Below, piece by piece: positions 25,167-32,329 of a stretch of DNA of 64,000 nucleotides. The notes beneath the pieces are model-generated. The model saw only the letters and a list, made by a program, of their open reading frames with translations. It made no database searches and was not told where the DNA came from. This DNA comes from Rhodococcus sp. 4CII (GTDB taxonomy: Bacteria > Actinomycetota > Actinomycetes > Mycobacteriales > Mycobacteriaceae), in NCBI RefSeq assembly GCF_014256275.1, contig NZ_JACCFE010000002.1:3576001-3640000 (forward strand), given 5' to 3'. The position numbers were made by a program, and so were the translations under genes. The first letter of the stretch is position 1. Every line of letters starts with the position of its first letter.

Positions 25167-26594
25167 ATGACCGAGGGAACGAACACCGACCCGCTCGACA
25201 AAGACGAACGCGCAGAGCTTCTCCGGCTGCGCGGCGAGGTCGCGACGCTGCGCTCACAGGCCGCGGGCGCGGCGGCCGGCGTTCCCGCCGAACCGGTTTC
25301 CCGCCCTCCGAGGCACGGACTGCGCTGGGTCGCGGTGACGATCCTGCTCGTGCTGGTCGCGGTTCTCTCGATCGTCTCGGTCACCGCCCGCTTCACCCGG
25401 AGCCAGATTCTCGACACCGATCGCTACGTGAGCACGGTGGCACCCCTGGGTGAGAATCCGGCCATCCAGGCGGAGATCACGAACCAGATCACCGACGAAA
25501 TCTTCACCCGGGTCGACATCGAGGGGCTCACGGCGGACGCGCTCACCGCGCTGACCGACGTCTCGAACCTGTCCACGAACGCCCCCCGCCTGGACAAGGC
25601 CGTGGTCGGCCTCGCCCCGGTGATCACCAGCCAGGCAAAGAGCTTCGTCCACGACACCGTCAGCTCACTCGTGCAGTCCCAGCAGTTCGAGGACTTGTGG
25701 ATCCAGGCAAACCGGTCTGCGCACAACGCGCTCGTGGCGGTGATGACGGGAAACTACGGACTCAGCTCCGTCGAAGTCGACCAGAGTGGCACCGTCAGCA
25801 TCTCCCTCGGCACCATCATCGACAAGGTGAAGGCCGCACTGACCGAGCGCGGTTTCGCATTCGCGGACAAAATCCCCGCCGTGGACAAGCAATTCGTGTT
25901 GTTCCAGTCTCCCGAACTGGTGAAGGCGCAGCGGGCGGTCTCCGCACTCGACAAGGCCTCGGCGATCCTGCCGTGGCTGGGAATCGCCTGCGCAGCCGCC
26001 GCTGTCGCCGTCGCACCCACCGGACGGAGGCTCCGCGCCCTCGCTCTCGCCGGGCTGTCCATCGCCCTGGGGATGCTCGTCCTGGCGATCGGAATCCTCA
26101 TCGGACGCGCGATCTACCTCGACAGCGTGCCCACAGACATCCTGTCGCCCGACGCGGCCACAGCGGTCATCGACACCGTGCTGGTGCCGCTGCGCACGAG
26201 TCTGCGTGCGGTGGCCGTCCTCGGCCTGGTGATCGCGATCGGCGCCTACCTCGTCGGTGGCTCGTCCTCGGCGAAGGCGGTACGTCGCGGCTACGGGCAG
26301 GCATTGGACTTCGCCCGGCGATCCGGAAGCGGCCGCCCGCCGAACGAGGTGGAACGGTGGGCGCACCAGCTCCGAGTTCCGCTGCGGTGCGGCATCATCG
26401 GTGTCGCCGCACTGCTGCTGGTGTTCTGGCGTTACCCCACCGGGATGGTCGTGTTGTGGATCGTGCTCGTCGCCGTGGTGGCACTCGCGGCACTGGAACT
26501 GCTCATCCGTCCGGCCCGCACATCCGACGCGGCTGCAGATGCGACGCCGACCGACACCACACCGACGGACGCTACGCCAGCGTCTTCGCCTTGA
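25167..26594 (+). CDS. Membrane protein with N-terminal coiled coil, unknown function
   Basis: A 475-residue protein I cannot assign to a named family. Residues 10-35 (KDERAELLRLRGEVATLRSQ) form a short coiled coil, followed by one membrane helix at about 51-72. A polar, probably extracytoplasmic region of about 190 residues contains repeated phrases of the kind ITNQITDEIFTRVDIEGL and lacks cysteines. Further helices lie at about 268-290, 292-318, 345-365 and 400-450, and the C-terminus ends in a threonine/proline repeat (TPTDTTPTDATP). ATG at 25167, 7 bases after the DUF7144 gene, so probably co-transcribed. Its end overlaps the convergent PLDc_N/SHOCT gene by 23 bases. Confidence 0.75.
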   Translation: MTEGTNTDPLDKDERAELLRLRGEVATLRSQAAGAAAGVPAEPVSRPPRHGLRWVAVTILLVLVAVLSIVSVTARFTRSQILDTDRYVSTVAPLGENPAIQAEITNQITDEIFTRVDIEGLTADALTALTDVSNLSTNAPRLDKAVVGLAPVITSQAKSFVHDTVSSLVQSQQFEDLWIQANRSAHNALVAVMTGNYGLSSVEVDQSGTVSISLGTIIDKVKAALTERGFAFADKIPAVDKQFVLFQSPELVKAQRAVSALDKASAILPWLGIACAAAAVAVAPTGRRLRALALAGLSIALGMLVLAIGILIGRAIYLDSVPTDILSPDAATAVIDTVLVPLRTSLRAVAVLGLVIAIGAYLVGGSSSAKAVRRGYGQALDFARRSGSGRPPNEVERWAHQLRVPLRCGIIGVAALLLVFWRYPTGMVVLWIVLVAVVALAALELLIRPARTSDAAADATPTDTTPTDATPASSP

Positions 26595-26949
26595 TCGCCT
26601 GGAACTCGGCGTCCGTGATCGTCCCGGAATCGAGCAGCGCCTTGGCATCCGCGATCTGCTGCGCCGGCGACTGTCCGGCGACGTCGCGGATGTAGGTGTC
26701 CTGCGCGTGCCTGACCTGCTGGGCGGCGGCCATCGACCGCTTCGCCATGCCATCGCTCTTGACGATCAGGTAGATCAGGGCCGTCAGGAAGGGCACGAAG
26801 AACAGGAAGAAGATCCAGACCGCCTTCACCCAGCCCGACGTCTCGCGATCGCGGAACAGGTCGGTGATGATCGAGAACAGCACCGTGAGGTACGCCACGA
26901 AGGCGAAACAGACGAAGATGAACCAGAAGAACTCCCAGAAACCTTCCAT
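26572..26949 (-). CDS. PLDc_N and SHOCT domain protein
   Basis: A 125-residue protein with two membrane helices in a PLDc_N-like arrangement (FWFIFVCFAFVAYLTVLFSI and WVKAVWIFFLFFVPFLTALIYLIV, with DLFRDRETSG between) and a C-terminal SHOCT motif, SPAQQIADAKALLDSGTITD followed by AEFQAIKAKTLA. SHOCT segments are short helical hairpins found at the ends of many membrane proteins and are thought to bind partners. ATG at 26949 has ACGGAG upstream. A second SHOCT gene follows upstream on the same strand (26979-27263, 29 bases away), and a DUF6325 gene before that, forming a three-gene minus-strand unit whose members recur together in actinobacteria. Confidence 0.83.
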   Translation of the reverse strand: MEGFWEFFWFIFVCFAFVAYLTVLFSIITDLFRDRETSGWVKAVWIFFLFFVPFLTALIYLIVKSDGMAKRSMAAAQQVRHAQDTYIRDVAGQSPAQQIADAKALLDSGTITDAEFQAIKAKTLA

Positions 26950-26978
26950 TGTCGCGCTCCGTTCAGTCGGTGTTGCGG

Positions 26979-27263
26979 TCAGGAAGCCAGGATTCTGGCC
27001 TTCTCGTTGGCGAATTCTTGCTCGGTGAGGACTCCCTGATCGCGGAGTTCACCGAGTTGTTTCAGGGCCGCAATGCGATCCGTGCCCCCGGACGGCGCAG
27101 CGGGCTGCGCGGGCGGCGGGGGAGGTGGCGGCGCCGCCTGTTGTGGGGCAGGTTGATTCGCCGACCATCGCTGGCCTTGTCGTCGCGACACCCGGTTGGA
27201 GACGGCGGTCGCGGTGCCCGCCACGAGCGCGGTCCGGGCGATCCCGCGCAGAAGTCCTGGCAT
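26979..27263 (-). CDS. SHOCT domain small protein
   Basis: A 94-residue protein. The N-terminal half (RGIARTALVAGTATAVSNRVSR) is a basic amphipathic or weakly hydrophobic segment; the middle is a proline/alanine/glutamine linker with nine prolines in a row interrupted by alanine; the C-terminal third is a clear SHOCT motif, DRIAALKQLGELRDQGVLTE and EFANEKARIL. ATG at 27263 has GAGGAG seven bases upstream. It lies between the PLDc_N/SHOCT gene and a DUF6325 gene, in one direction. Likely a peripheral or scaffold partner in the same assembly; no enzymatic function is expected. Confidence 0.83.
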   Translation of the reverse strand: MPGLLRGIARTALVAGTATAVSNRVSRRQGQRWSANQPAPQQAAPPPPPPPAQPAAPSGGTDRIAALKQLGELRDQGVLTEQEFANEKARILAS

Positions 27264-27296
27264 GATGTGCTCCTCAGCTCTCGATTCGGCGGCCTG

Positions 27297-27746
27297 TCAG
27301 CTGGAGGCGTCGAGCGCGTCGAGCGCCGCCAGAATGCCCTGGACGGGGATGCGTCCCGACGCCACGAGCTGGGCCCCTTCGCGCCGCAGCGCGGAGGCGA
27401 ACGGTGCGGCCCAACAATTCTCGTAGACGAGAATCGCCCCGGAACACCCGGGCTCGAGCACAGCCGCGACTTCCTCGAGGTCGGTGCGGTCGATCAGACC
27501 CGTCGCCGCCTCGGCGAACAGCGTCACGTCCACACCGCCCTCGAAGCCGAGGTCCTCGACGGCGATCCCGGCCAGCGAGCCGTCGGATTCCTTGCGGACG
27601 AAGACCAGATCGAGCACCCGGATGATGTTTCGTTCGACCAGATCGATCAGAAGCGGTAGGGCCGATCCGTCGGGTTTCCGATCGGCGGGGAACTCCACGA
27701 CCAGATAGTCGATGGGCCCGAGTTCGTCGAAATCGGTGTCGTTCAC
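27297..27746 (-). CDS. DUF6325 family protein
   Basis: A 149-residue soluble protein of the actinobacterial DUF6325 family. Recognisable parts are ELGPIDYLVVEFPA at the N-terminus, ALPLLIDLVERNIIRVLDLVFVRK (about 28-52), and ALVLEPG/AILVYENCWAAPFASALRR near 105-125. GTG at 27746 is preceded by AGAGAGGTCTTGCA. It is the first gene of the minus-strand unit with two SHOCT proteins. The family's function is unknown; the pairing with SHOCT proteins is regular enough in actinobacteria to suggest a physical or regulatory link, from general knowledge rather than from this sequence. Confidence 0.82.
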   Translation of the reverse strand: MNDTDFDELGPIDYLVVEFPADRKPDGSALPLLIDLVERNIIRVLDLVFVRKESDGSLAGIAVEDLGFEGGVDVTLFAEAATGLIDRTDLEEVAAVLEPGCSGAILVYENCWAAPFASALRREGAQLVASGRIPVQGILAALDALDASS

Positions 27747-27824
27747 TGCAAGACCTCTCTTCTGAAGACAGCAGAGGCGGCCACACGGGCCTGCGGCAAG
27801 TATCCACCGGGCAGGGCGCCGGCG

Positions 27825-28052
27825 CTAGAGCAGAAAGTCACCCGATCGATTCGGGGTCGCGCGGGCGGCGAGGTCGCGGACGGCCGCCCTCTCGACGAGG
27901 AGTGGGATGTAGTCGCGAACAGCGCTTTCTGCCAGCCGCTTGTGAATAGTGCGCACGGTGTGTTCTATGTCTACGGGTGAGGCGGACGGGTACCGAATGA
28001 TCAGCCGTTCGATAACCTGTTCGACCCGGAGCAACTCGTCGTCCCCGGTCAT
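27825..28052 (-). CDS. Small three-helix-bundle type protein (paralogue)
   Basis: A 75-residue protein of the same small helical family as the one at 4010-4228. Shared core: VEQ..IxR near the N-terminus, then HKRLAESAVRDYIPLLVERA followed by AVRDLA. ATG at 28052 is chosen because the family similarity begins directly after it; the open frame upstream for more than 1 kb is antisense to other genes. It lies 78 bases before the DUF6325 gene on the same strand and 213 bases from the divergent second DUF7144 gene. Role unknown; the name implies dimerisation through a three-helix bundle. Confidence 0.65.
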   Translation of the reverse strand: MTGDDELLRVEQVIERLIIRYPSASPVDIEHTVRTIHKRLAESAVRDYIPLLVERAAVRDLAARATPNRSGDFLL

Positions 28053-28265
28053 CAATACATCGTCATCCCGCCGTGATCCACCGTCAAGACACGAAACGGC
28101 CACTCGACCAACATGGTTCGGTCCCGGTGCGCGAATGCGGCTGAGCCTGGAATGAATCCAGTATTCACGCCTGCCCGGAAACTCTGTTTCGTGACCTCGC
28201 AGGGGTGGTTCGGCGGACAATGGACGGACCGGGCCGGCCGGCCCGCGGTAGGGAAAGGGACGGTC

Positions 28266-28664
28266 ATGTCCGAGACATCGTCGGTCAAGCAAGGCGTCGC
28301 GGCAGGTACGTCGATCGGGGCGGCTCTCATCCTCGTGACAGTGGGCATCATCCAGATCTTCCAAGGCATCGCCGCGGTCGCCGAGAACGAAATGTTCGTG
28401 GTCGGTATCGAGTACGTCTACAAGCTGGACCTGACCACCTGGGGCTGGATCCACATCGTGCTGGGCGTTCTGGTTCTCGGGATCGGCCTCGCACTGTTCA
28501 CCGGAGCGGGGTGGGCGAGGGTCTCGGGAATCGTGATCGCAGCCGTCTCGATCCTCGCCAATTTCCTGTGGCTGCCGTATTACCCATGGTGGTCGCTGCT
28601 CATCATCGCGCTCGACATCGTGGTCATCTGGGCAGTGTCGACCTGGAAGCCGGATCGGGTCTGA
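28266..28664 (+). CDS. DUF7144-type four-helix membrane protein (copy 2)
   Basis: A 132-residue membrane protein, the paralogue of the one at 24761-25159, with the same length and the same pattern: SVKQGVAAGTSIGAALILVTVG, VVGIEYVYKLDLTTWGWIHI, ALFTGAGWARV and NFLWLPYYPWW. About two residues in three are identical by eye. ATG at 28266; the upstream frame is open but carries no similarity. It is the first gene of a plus-strand run followed by polyphosphate kinase 2, a P-type ATPase and a SulP transporter, with gaps of 19 and 28 bases and one overlap. The duplication suggests a dosage or partner-specific role in the envelope. Confidence 0.82.
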   Translation: MSETSSVKQGVAAGTSIGAALILVTVGIIQIFQGIAAVAENEMFVVGIEYVYKLDLTTWGWIHIVLGVLVLGIGLALFTGAGWARVSGIVIAAVSILANFLWLPYYPWWSLLIIALDIVVIWAVSTWKPDRV

Positions 28665-28683
28665 TCCGCCGGCCGGAGAGATC

Positions 28684-29520
28684 ATGGGAAAGAAGCACAG
28701 GACGGCAAGGCTCGACCTGCCGTCGCCCGGCACCGACCAGCCCGCCCCACCGATGAAGAACAAGGAGTACCGCCACCTGCTCCGTCCGCTCCACTGTGAA
28801 CTCGTCGCATTGCAGGAGTGGGTGAAGTCGTCCGGTGCGCGCGTCTGCATCGTGTTCGAAGGTCGTGACACCGCCGGGAAAGGCGGTGTGATCAAGGCGA
28901 TCACCGAGCGCGTCAGTCCGCGCGTGTTCCGGGTCGTCGCCCTGCCCGCGCCGACCGATCGCGAGAAGTCGCAGATGTACGTGCAGCGGTACCTGCCCCA
29001 TCTGCCGTCCGGCGGGGAGGTCGTGATCTTCGACCGCAGTTGGTACAACCGGGCGGGCGTCGAACGGGTGATGGGATTCTGCACCGAGGAGGAAGCACAG
29101 TACTTCCTCCAACTCGTGCCGACGGTCGAGCGTGCGATCGTCGACTCGGGCGTCATCCTGCTCAAATACTGGCTCGAGGTGAGCCAGGAACAGCAGACCC
29201 TCCGCCTGCAGAGCCGGATCGACGACCCGCGGAAGATCTGGAAGCTGTCGGAGCTGGATCTGAAGTCGTACAGCCACTGGTACGAATACTCGCGGGCGCG
29301 GGACGAGATGTTCCATTTCACCGACACCGGCTGGGCGCCGTGGTACGTCGCGGTCAACGACGACAAGAAACGCGGCCGGCTCAACGTCATCAACCACCTG
29401 CTGAGCCAGGTTCCCTACGAACCGCTGGAACTCCCCGACATCACGCTGCCCGAGCGCCGGGATCCGCACGGCTACGAGGCGCCGAGGCAACCATTGCACT
29501 GGATCCCCACCCCCTATTGA
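28684..29520 (+). CDS. ppk2: Polyphosphate kinase 2 family protein
   Basis: A 278-residue single-domain PPK2 that transfers phosphate between polyphosphate and nucleotides. The P-loop is G60-RDTAGK66-GG, the second catalytic motif is D117-RSWYNR123, and EVSQEQQTLRLQSRIDDPRKIWKLS forms the lid-region signature. ATG at 28684 has GGAGAG upstream. PPK2 enzymes usually run toward ATP or GTP synthesis; whether ADP or AMP is the acceptor cannot be told here. It stands between the DUF7144 gene and a P-type ATPase gene, 28 bases before the latter, so ATP made from polyphosphate could support the pump under energy stress. That coupling is inference from the operon. Confidence 0.92.
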   Translation: MGKKHRTARLDLPSPGTDQPAPPMKNKEYRHLLRPLHCELVALQEWVKSSGARVCIVFEGRDTAGKGGVIKAITERVSPRVFRVVALPAPTDREKSQMYVQRYLPHLPSGGEVVIFDRSWYNRAGVERVMGFCTEEEAQYFLQLVPTVERAIVDSGVILLKYWLEVSQEQQTLRLQSRIDDPRKIWKLSELDLKSYSHWYEYSRARDEMFHFTDTGWAPWYVAVNDDKKRGRLNVINHLLSQVPYEPLELPDITLPERRDPHGYEAPRQPLHWIPTPY

Positions 29521-29548
29521 GGATTCGAGCCCGGAAGGACGAGCGGTC

Positions 29549-32329
29549 ATGGTCTCCACGGAACCCGCGCAGGCGCGCGGCGCCTGGTATGCCCAGGACG
29601 CCGATGCCGTAGTGGCTGCCGCGTTCTCCGATCGGACGTCCGGTCTGACGGCCCACGAGGCCGACGACCGGCGCCGACGGTACGGTCCCAACGAGATCGC
29701 CTCCGAGCCGGCGCCGTCGACGTGGACGCTCGCGCTGCATCAGCTGAAGGATCTGATGAACCTGATGCTGGTCGCGGTGGCGGTCGTCAGCGTCGTCATC
29801 GGCGAGGTCCCGACGGCGATCATCGTCGCGGCCCTCGTCGTGCTCAACGTCGTGCTGGGGACGCAGCAGGAACTGAAGGCACGCGCCAGCGTCGACGCGC
29901 TCGCGAAGATGCAGACACCGCAGGTCCGGGTGACCCGGGACGGGGCGCTGGTCCAGTTCGCCGCGACCGACCTCGTGCCCGGCGACATCGTGCACCTCGA
30001 GGCCGGCGACGTGGTTCCCGCGGACGGACGATTACTGACGTCGGCGACCCTCGAGACCCAGGAGGCGGCGCTGACCGGTGAGAGCGCCCCCGTCCCCAAG
30101 GACCCTCGGACCCTCGACGCCGCCGACGTCCCGCTCGGCGACCGCACCAACATGGTCTTCCAGAACACGTCGGTCACCCGGGGCACCGCCACCATGGTGG
30201 TCACCGAAACCGGCATGAACACCCAGATGGGCGAGATCGCGTCGATGCTCTCGGCCGTCGCGCCGAGCAAGTCTCCGCTTCAGCGCGAACTGAATTCGCT
30301 CACCAAAGTTCTCGGGATCATCGCCTGGACGGCGGTCGCGATCATCGTGATCATCGGGTTGCTGCGCGGGGACAGCGTCACGACGCTCCTTCTGCTGGGC
30401 ATCTCGATGGGCGTCTCGGCCATCCCGACCGGCCTGCCGACGTTCGTCCAGGCGATGCTGGCCTTCGGGGCCCGCCGGCTGGCCGAGGCGAAGGCCGTCG
30501 TGAAGAACCTCACCGACGTCGAGACACTCGGCGCCACCAGTGCGATCAACTCGGACAAGACCGGCACGCTGACGATGAACCAGATGACGGTGCGGTCGCT
30601 GTACTTCCACGGCCGGTGGTACACCGTCGACGGCGAGGGTTACAGCAAGACGGGGCGGATCACCCACGCCGCGGGCGAGGCCGTCCCCGATTTCACCCTG
30701 CTCGCGTACGGGCTGTGCCTCGACAGCGACGCCACCGTTTCCGACACCGGGGAGGTCGTCGGCGATCCGACCGAGGCCGCGCTGGTCGTGCTCGCGGCGA
30801 AGGTCGGTGTCGACGCCCCGCTCACCCGGCGACAGTATCCCCGGGTCGCCGAGGTGCCGTTCGACTCCGCATACAAGTTCATGGCGACGTTCCACCACCT
30901 CCAGGTCGACGGCGGCACCCAGTTCGCGGAACTCGTCAAGGGCGGACCCGACGTTGTCCTCGCCCGCTGCGGGAGCGCCTTCCGCCCGGGTCGGCAGGCA
31001 GTGCCGCTCGACGAGGTCCGGGAGGAACTCACCGAAGCGAACCGGGCACTGTCCGAGAAGGGCCTGCGCGTATTGGCATTCGCCGCTCGCCGGCTCGACG
31101 GGCAGGAGGACGCAGTGGTGGCCGACCCCATGTCGTTCGTGGAGGACCTCACGTTCGTCGGGATGGTCGGCATCATCGACCCGCTCCGCCCGGAAGCGAT
31201 CGACGCCGTACGCACTGCCCACGCGGCGGGCATCGACGTCCGCATGATCACCGGCGACCACGCGATCACGGCATCCGCGATCGGTGCCGAACTCGGTCTC
31301 GGACCGGGCGCCATCGGCGGGCCGGAACTCCAGGCGATGACCGACGACGACCTGGCGGCGGCCCTGCCTCGCCTGCACGTGTTCGGCCGCGTCACCCCGC
31401 AGGACAAGCTCCGGCTCGCCGACATCATGCAGAAGAGCGGCGCGGTGGTGGCGATGACCGGGGACGCCGTCAACGACGCGGCGGCATTGAAGAAAGCCGA
31501 CATCGGCGTCGCGATGGGATCGGGCAGCGAGGTCACCAAACAGGCCGGCAAGATGATCCTCACCGACGACAATTTCGGCACCCTGATCACCGCGATTCAA
31601 TTGGGCCGCAGCATCTACGAGAAGATCGTGTCGTACATCCGGTATCAGATGTCGAAACTCTTCTCTCTGGTTCTGCTGTTCCTCGTCGCGAGCATCTTCG
31701 ACATCAACGACGGGGTCGCGCTCACCCCGCTGATGGTGTTGTTCCAGCACTTCTTCATCACGCTGTTCCCGGTCGCCGTCATCATGCTCGACCCGGCGCC
31801 GCCGGATCTGATGAACAAGCCCCCACGCGACCCTCGGCTGCCCATCGCCAACCGGGGAGCGTTCGTGCAGTGGCTCGCGTACGGCGTCCTGCAGTTCGCC
31901 GTCACGCTCGCCGCGATGCTCCTCGCACCGGGCGATCTGAGCACGACCGAGGCGAGCGTCCCCATGACCACGGCGTTCGTGGTGCTGTCGCTCGGTTCCA
32001 TCCTCGCCGGGCTCGTCATGCGGCGCGATCCCGAATCCGGGCTCACCGCACCGATCCTCACCGCGCTGAAGATCCTGTCGGTCCCGGTCGTCGTCACCGT
32101 CTTCGCGGTCGAGATCGGCTTCCTCCAGGACCTCCTCATGACCACGTCGCTGACGGGCGGCCAGTGGCTCGCCTGCCTCGGCTGGTCGCTGATCATTCCG
32201 GTCGTGGTGGAGGCGGAGAAGGCGATCCGCCGGCGGCGGCACACGCGACCGAGCACACCGTTACCCGCGACCGCCGCGGTCGACCCGCACCGCGCACGCC
32301 GAGACGCGAACCATGCCCTGGACCGGTAG
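29549..32329 (+). CDS. P-type cation ATPase with atypical ion-binding residues
   Basis: A 926-residue P-type ATPase of overall P2 layout. Visible: actuator loop TGES at 176-179, phosphorylation site D336 in SDKTGTLTMNQ, the KGGPDVVLARC nucleotide-domain motif near 464, and TGDAVND at 637-643. There are about ten membrane helices. The residues that bind Ca2+ in P2A pumps are replaced: M4 reads AIPTGLP instead of the PEGLP form, M5 has YQMSKLFS where an asparagine and glutamate are expected, and M6 has FQHFFITLFP instead of NLVTD. Calcium transport is therefore doubtful; H+, K+, Mg2+ or another substrate must be considered. ATG at 29549; it overlaps the SulP gene by 17 bases. Confidence 0.9.
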   Translation: MVSTEPAQARGAWYAQDADAVVAAAFSDRTSGLTAHEADDRRRRYGPNEIASEPAPSTWTLALHQLKDLMNLMLVAVAVVSVVIGEVPTAIIVAALVVLNVVLGTQQELKARASVDALAKMQTPQVRVTRDGALVQFAATDLVPGDIVHLEAGDVVPADGRLLTSATLETQEAALTGESAPVPKDPRTLDAADVPLGDRTNMVFQNTSVTRGTATMVVTETGMNTQMGEIASMLSAVAPSKSPLQRELNSLTKVLGIIAWTAVAIIVIIGLLRGDSVTTLLLLGISMGVSAIPTGLPTFVQAMLAFGARRLAEAKAVVKNLTDVETLGATSAINSDKTGTLTMNQMTVRSLYFHGRWYTVDGEGYSKTGRITHAAGEAVPDFTLLAYGLCLDSDATVSDTGEVVGDPTEAALVVLAAKVGVDAPLTRRQYPRVAEVPFDSAYKFMATFHHLQVDGGTQFAELVKGGPDVVLARCGSAFRPGRQAVPLDEVREELTEANRALSEKGLRVLAFAARRLDGQEDAVVADPMSFVEDLTFVGMVGIIDPLRPEAIDAVRTAHAAGIDVRMITGDHAITASAIGAELGLGPGAIGGPELQAMTDDDLAAALPRLHVFGRVTPQDKLRLADIMQKSGAVVAMTGDAVNDAAALKKADIGVAMGSGSEVTKQAGKMILTDDNFGTLITAIQLGRSIYEKIVSYIRYQMSKLFSLVLLFLVASIFDINDGVALTPLMVLFQHFFITLFPVAVIMLDPAPPDLMNKPPRDPRLPIANRGAFVQWLAYGVLQFAVTLAAMLLAPGDLSTTEASVPMTTAFVVLSLGSILAGLVMRRDPESGLTAPILTALKILSVPVVVTVFAVEIGFLQDLLMTTSLTGGQWLACLGWSLIIPVVVEAEKAIRRRRHTRPSTPLPATAAVDPHRARRDANHALDR

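Noticed and set aside
24590..28265. DosR-type palindromes upstream of the stress-like genes
   Set aside because: No site close to the GGGACT-AGTCCC pattern was found; only a lone GGGAC half-site, which occurs by chance.
30032..32242. A 736-codon antisense frame over the P-type ATPase
   Set aside because: Shadow of the strongly coding plus strand; rich in R, H, D, no domain.
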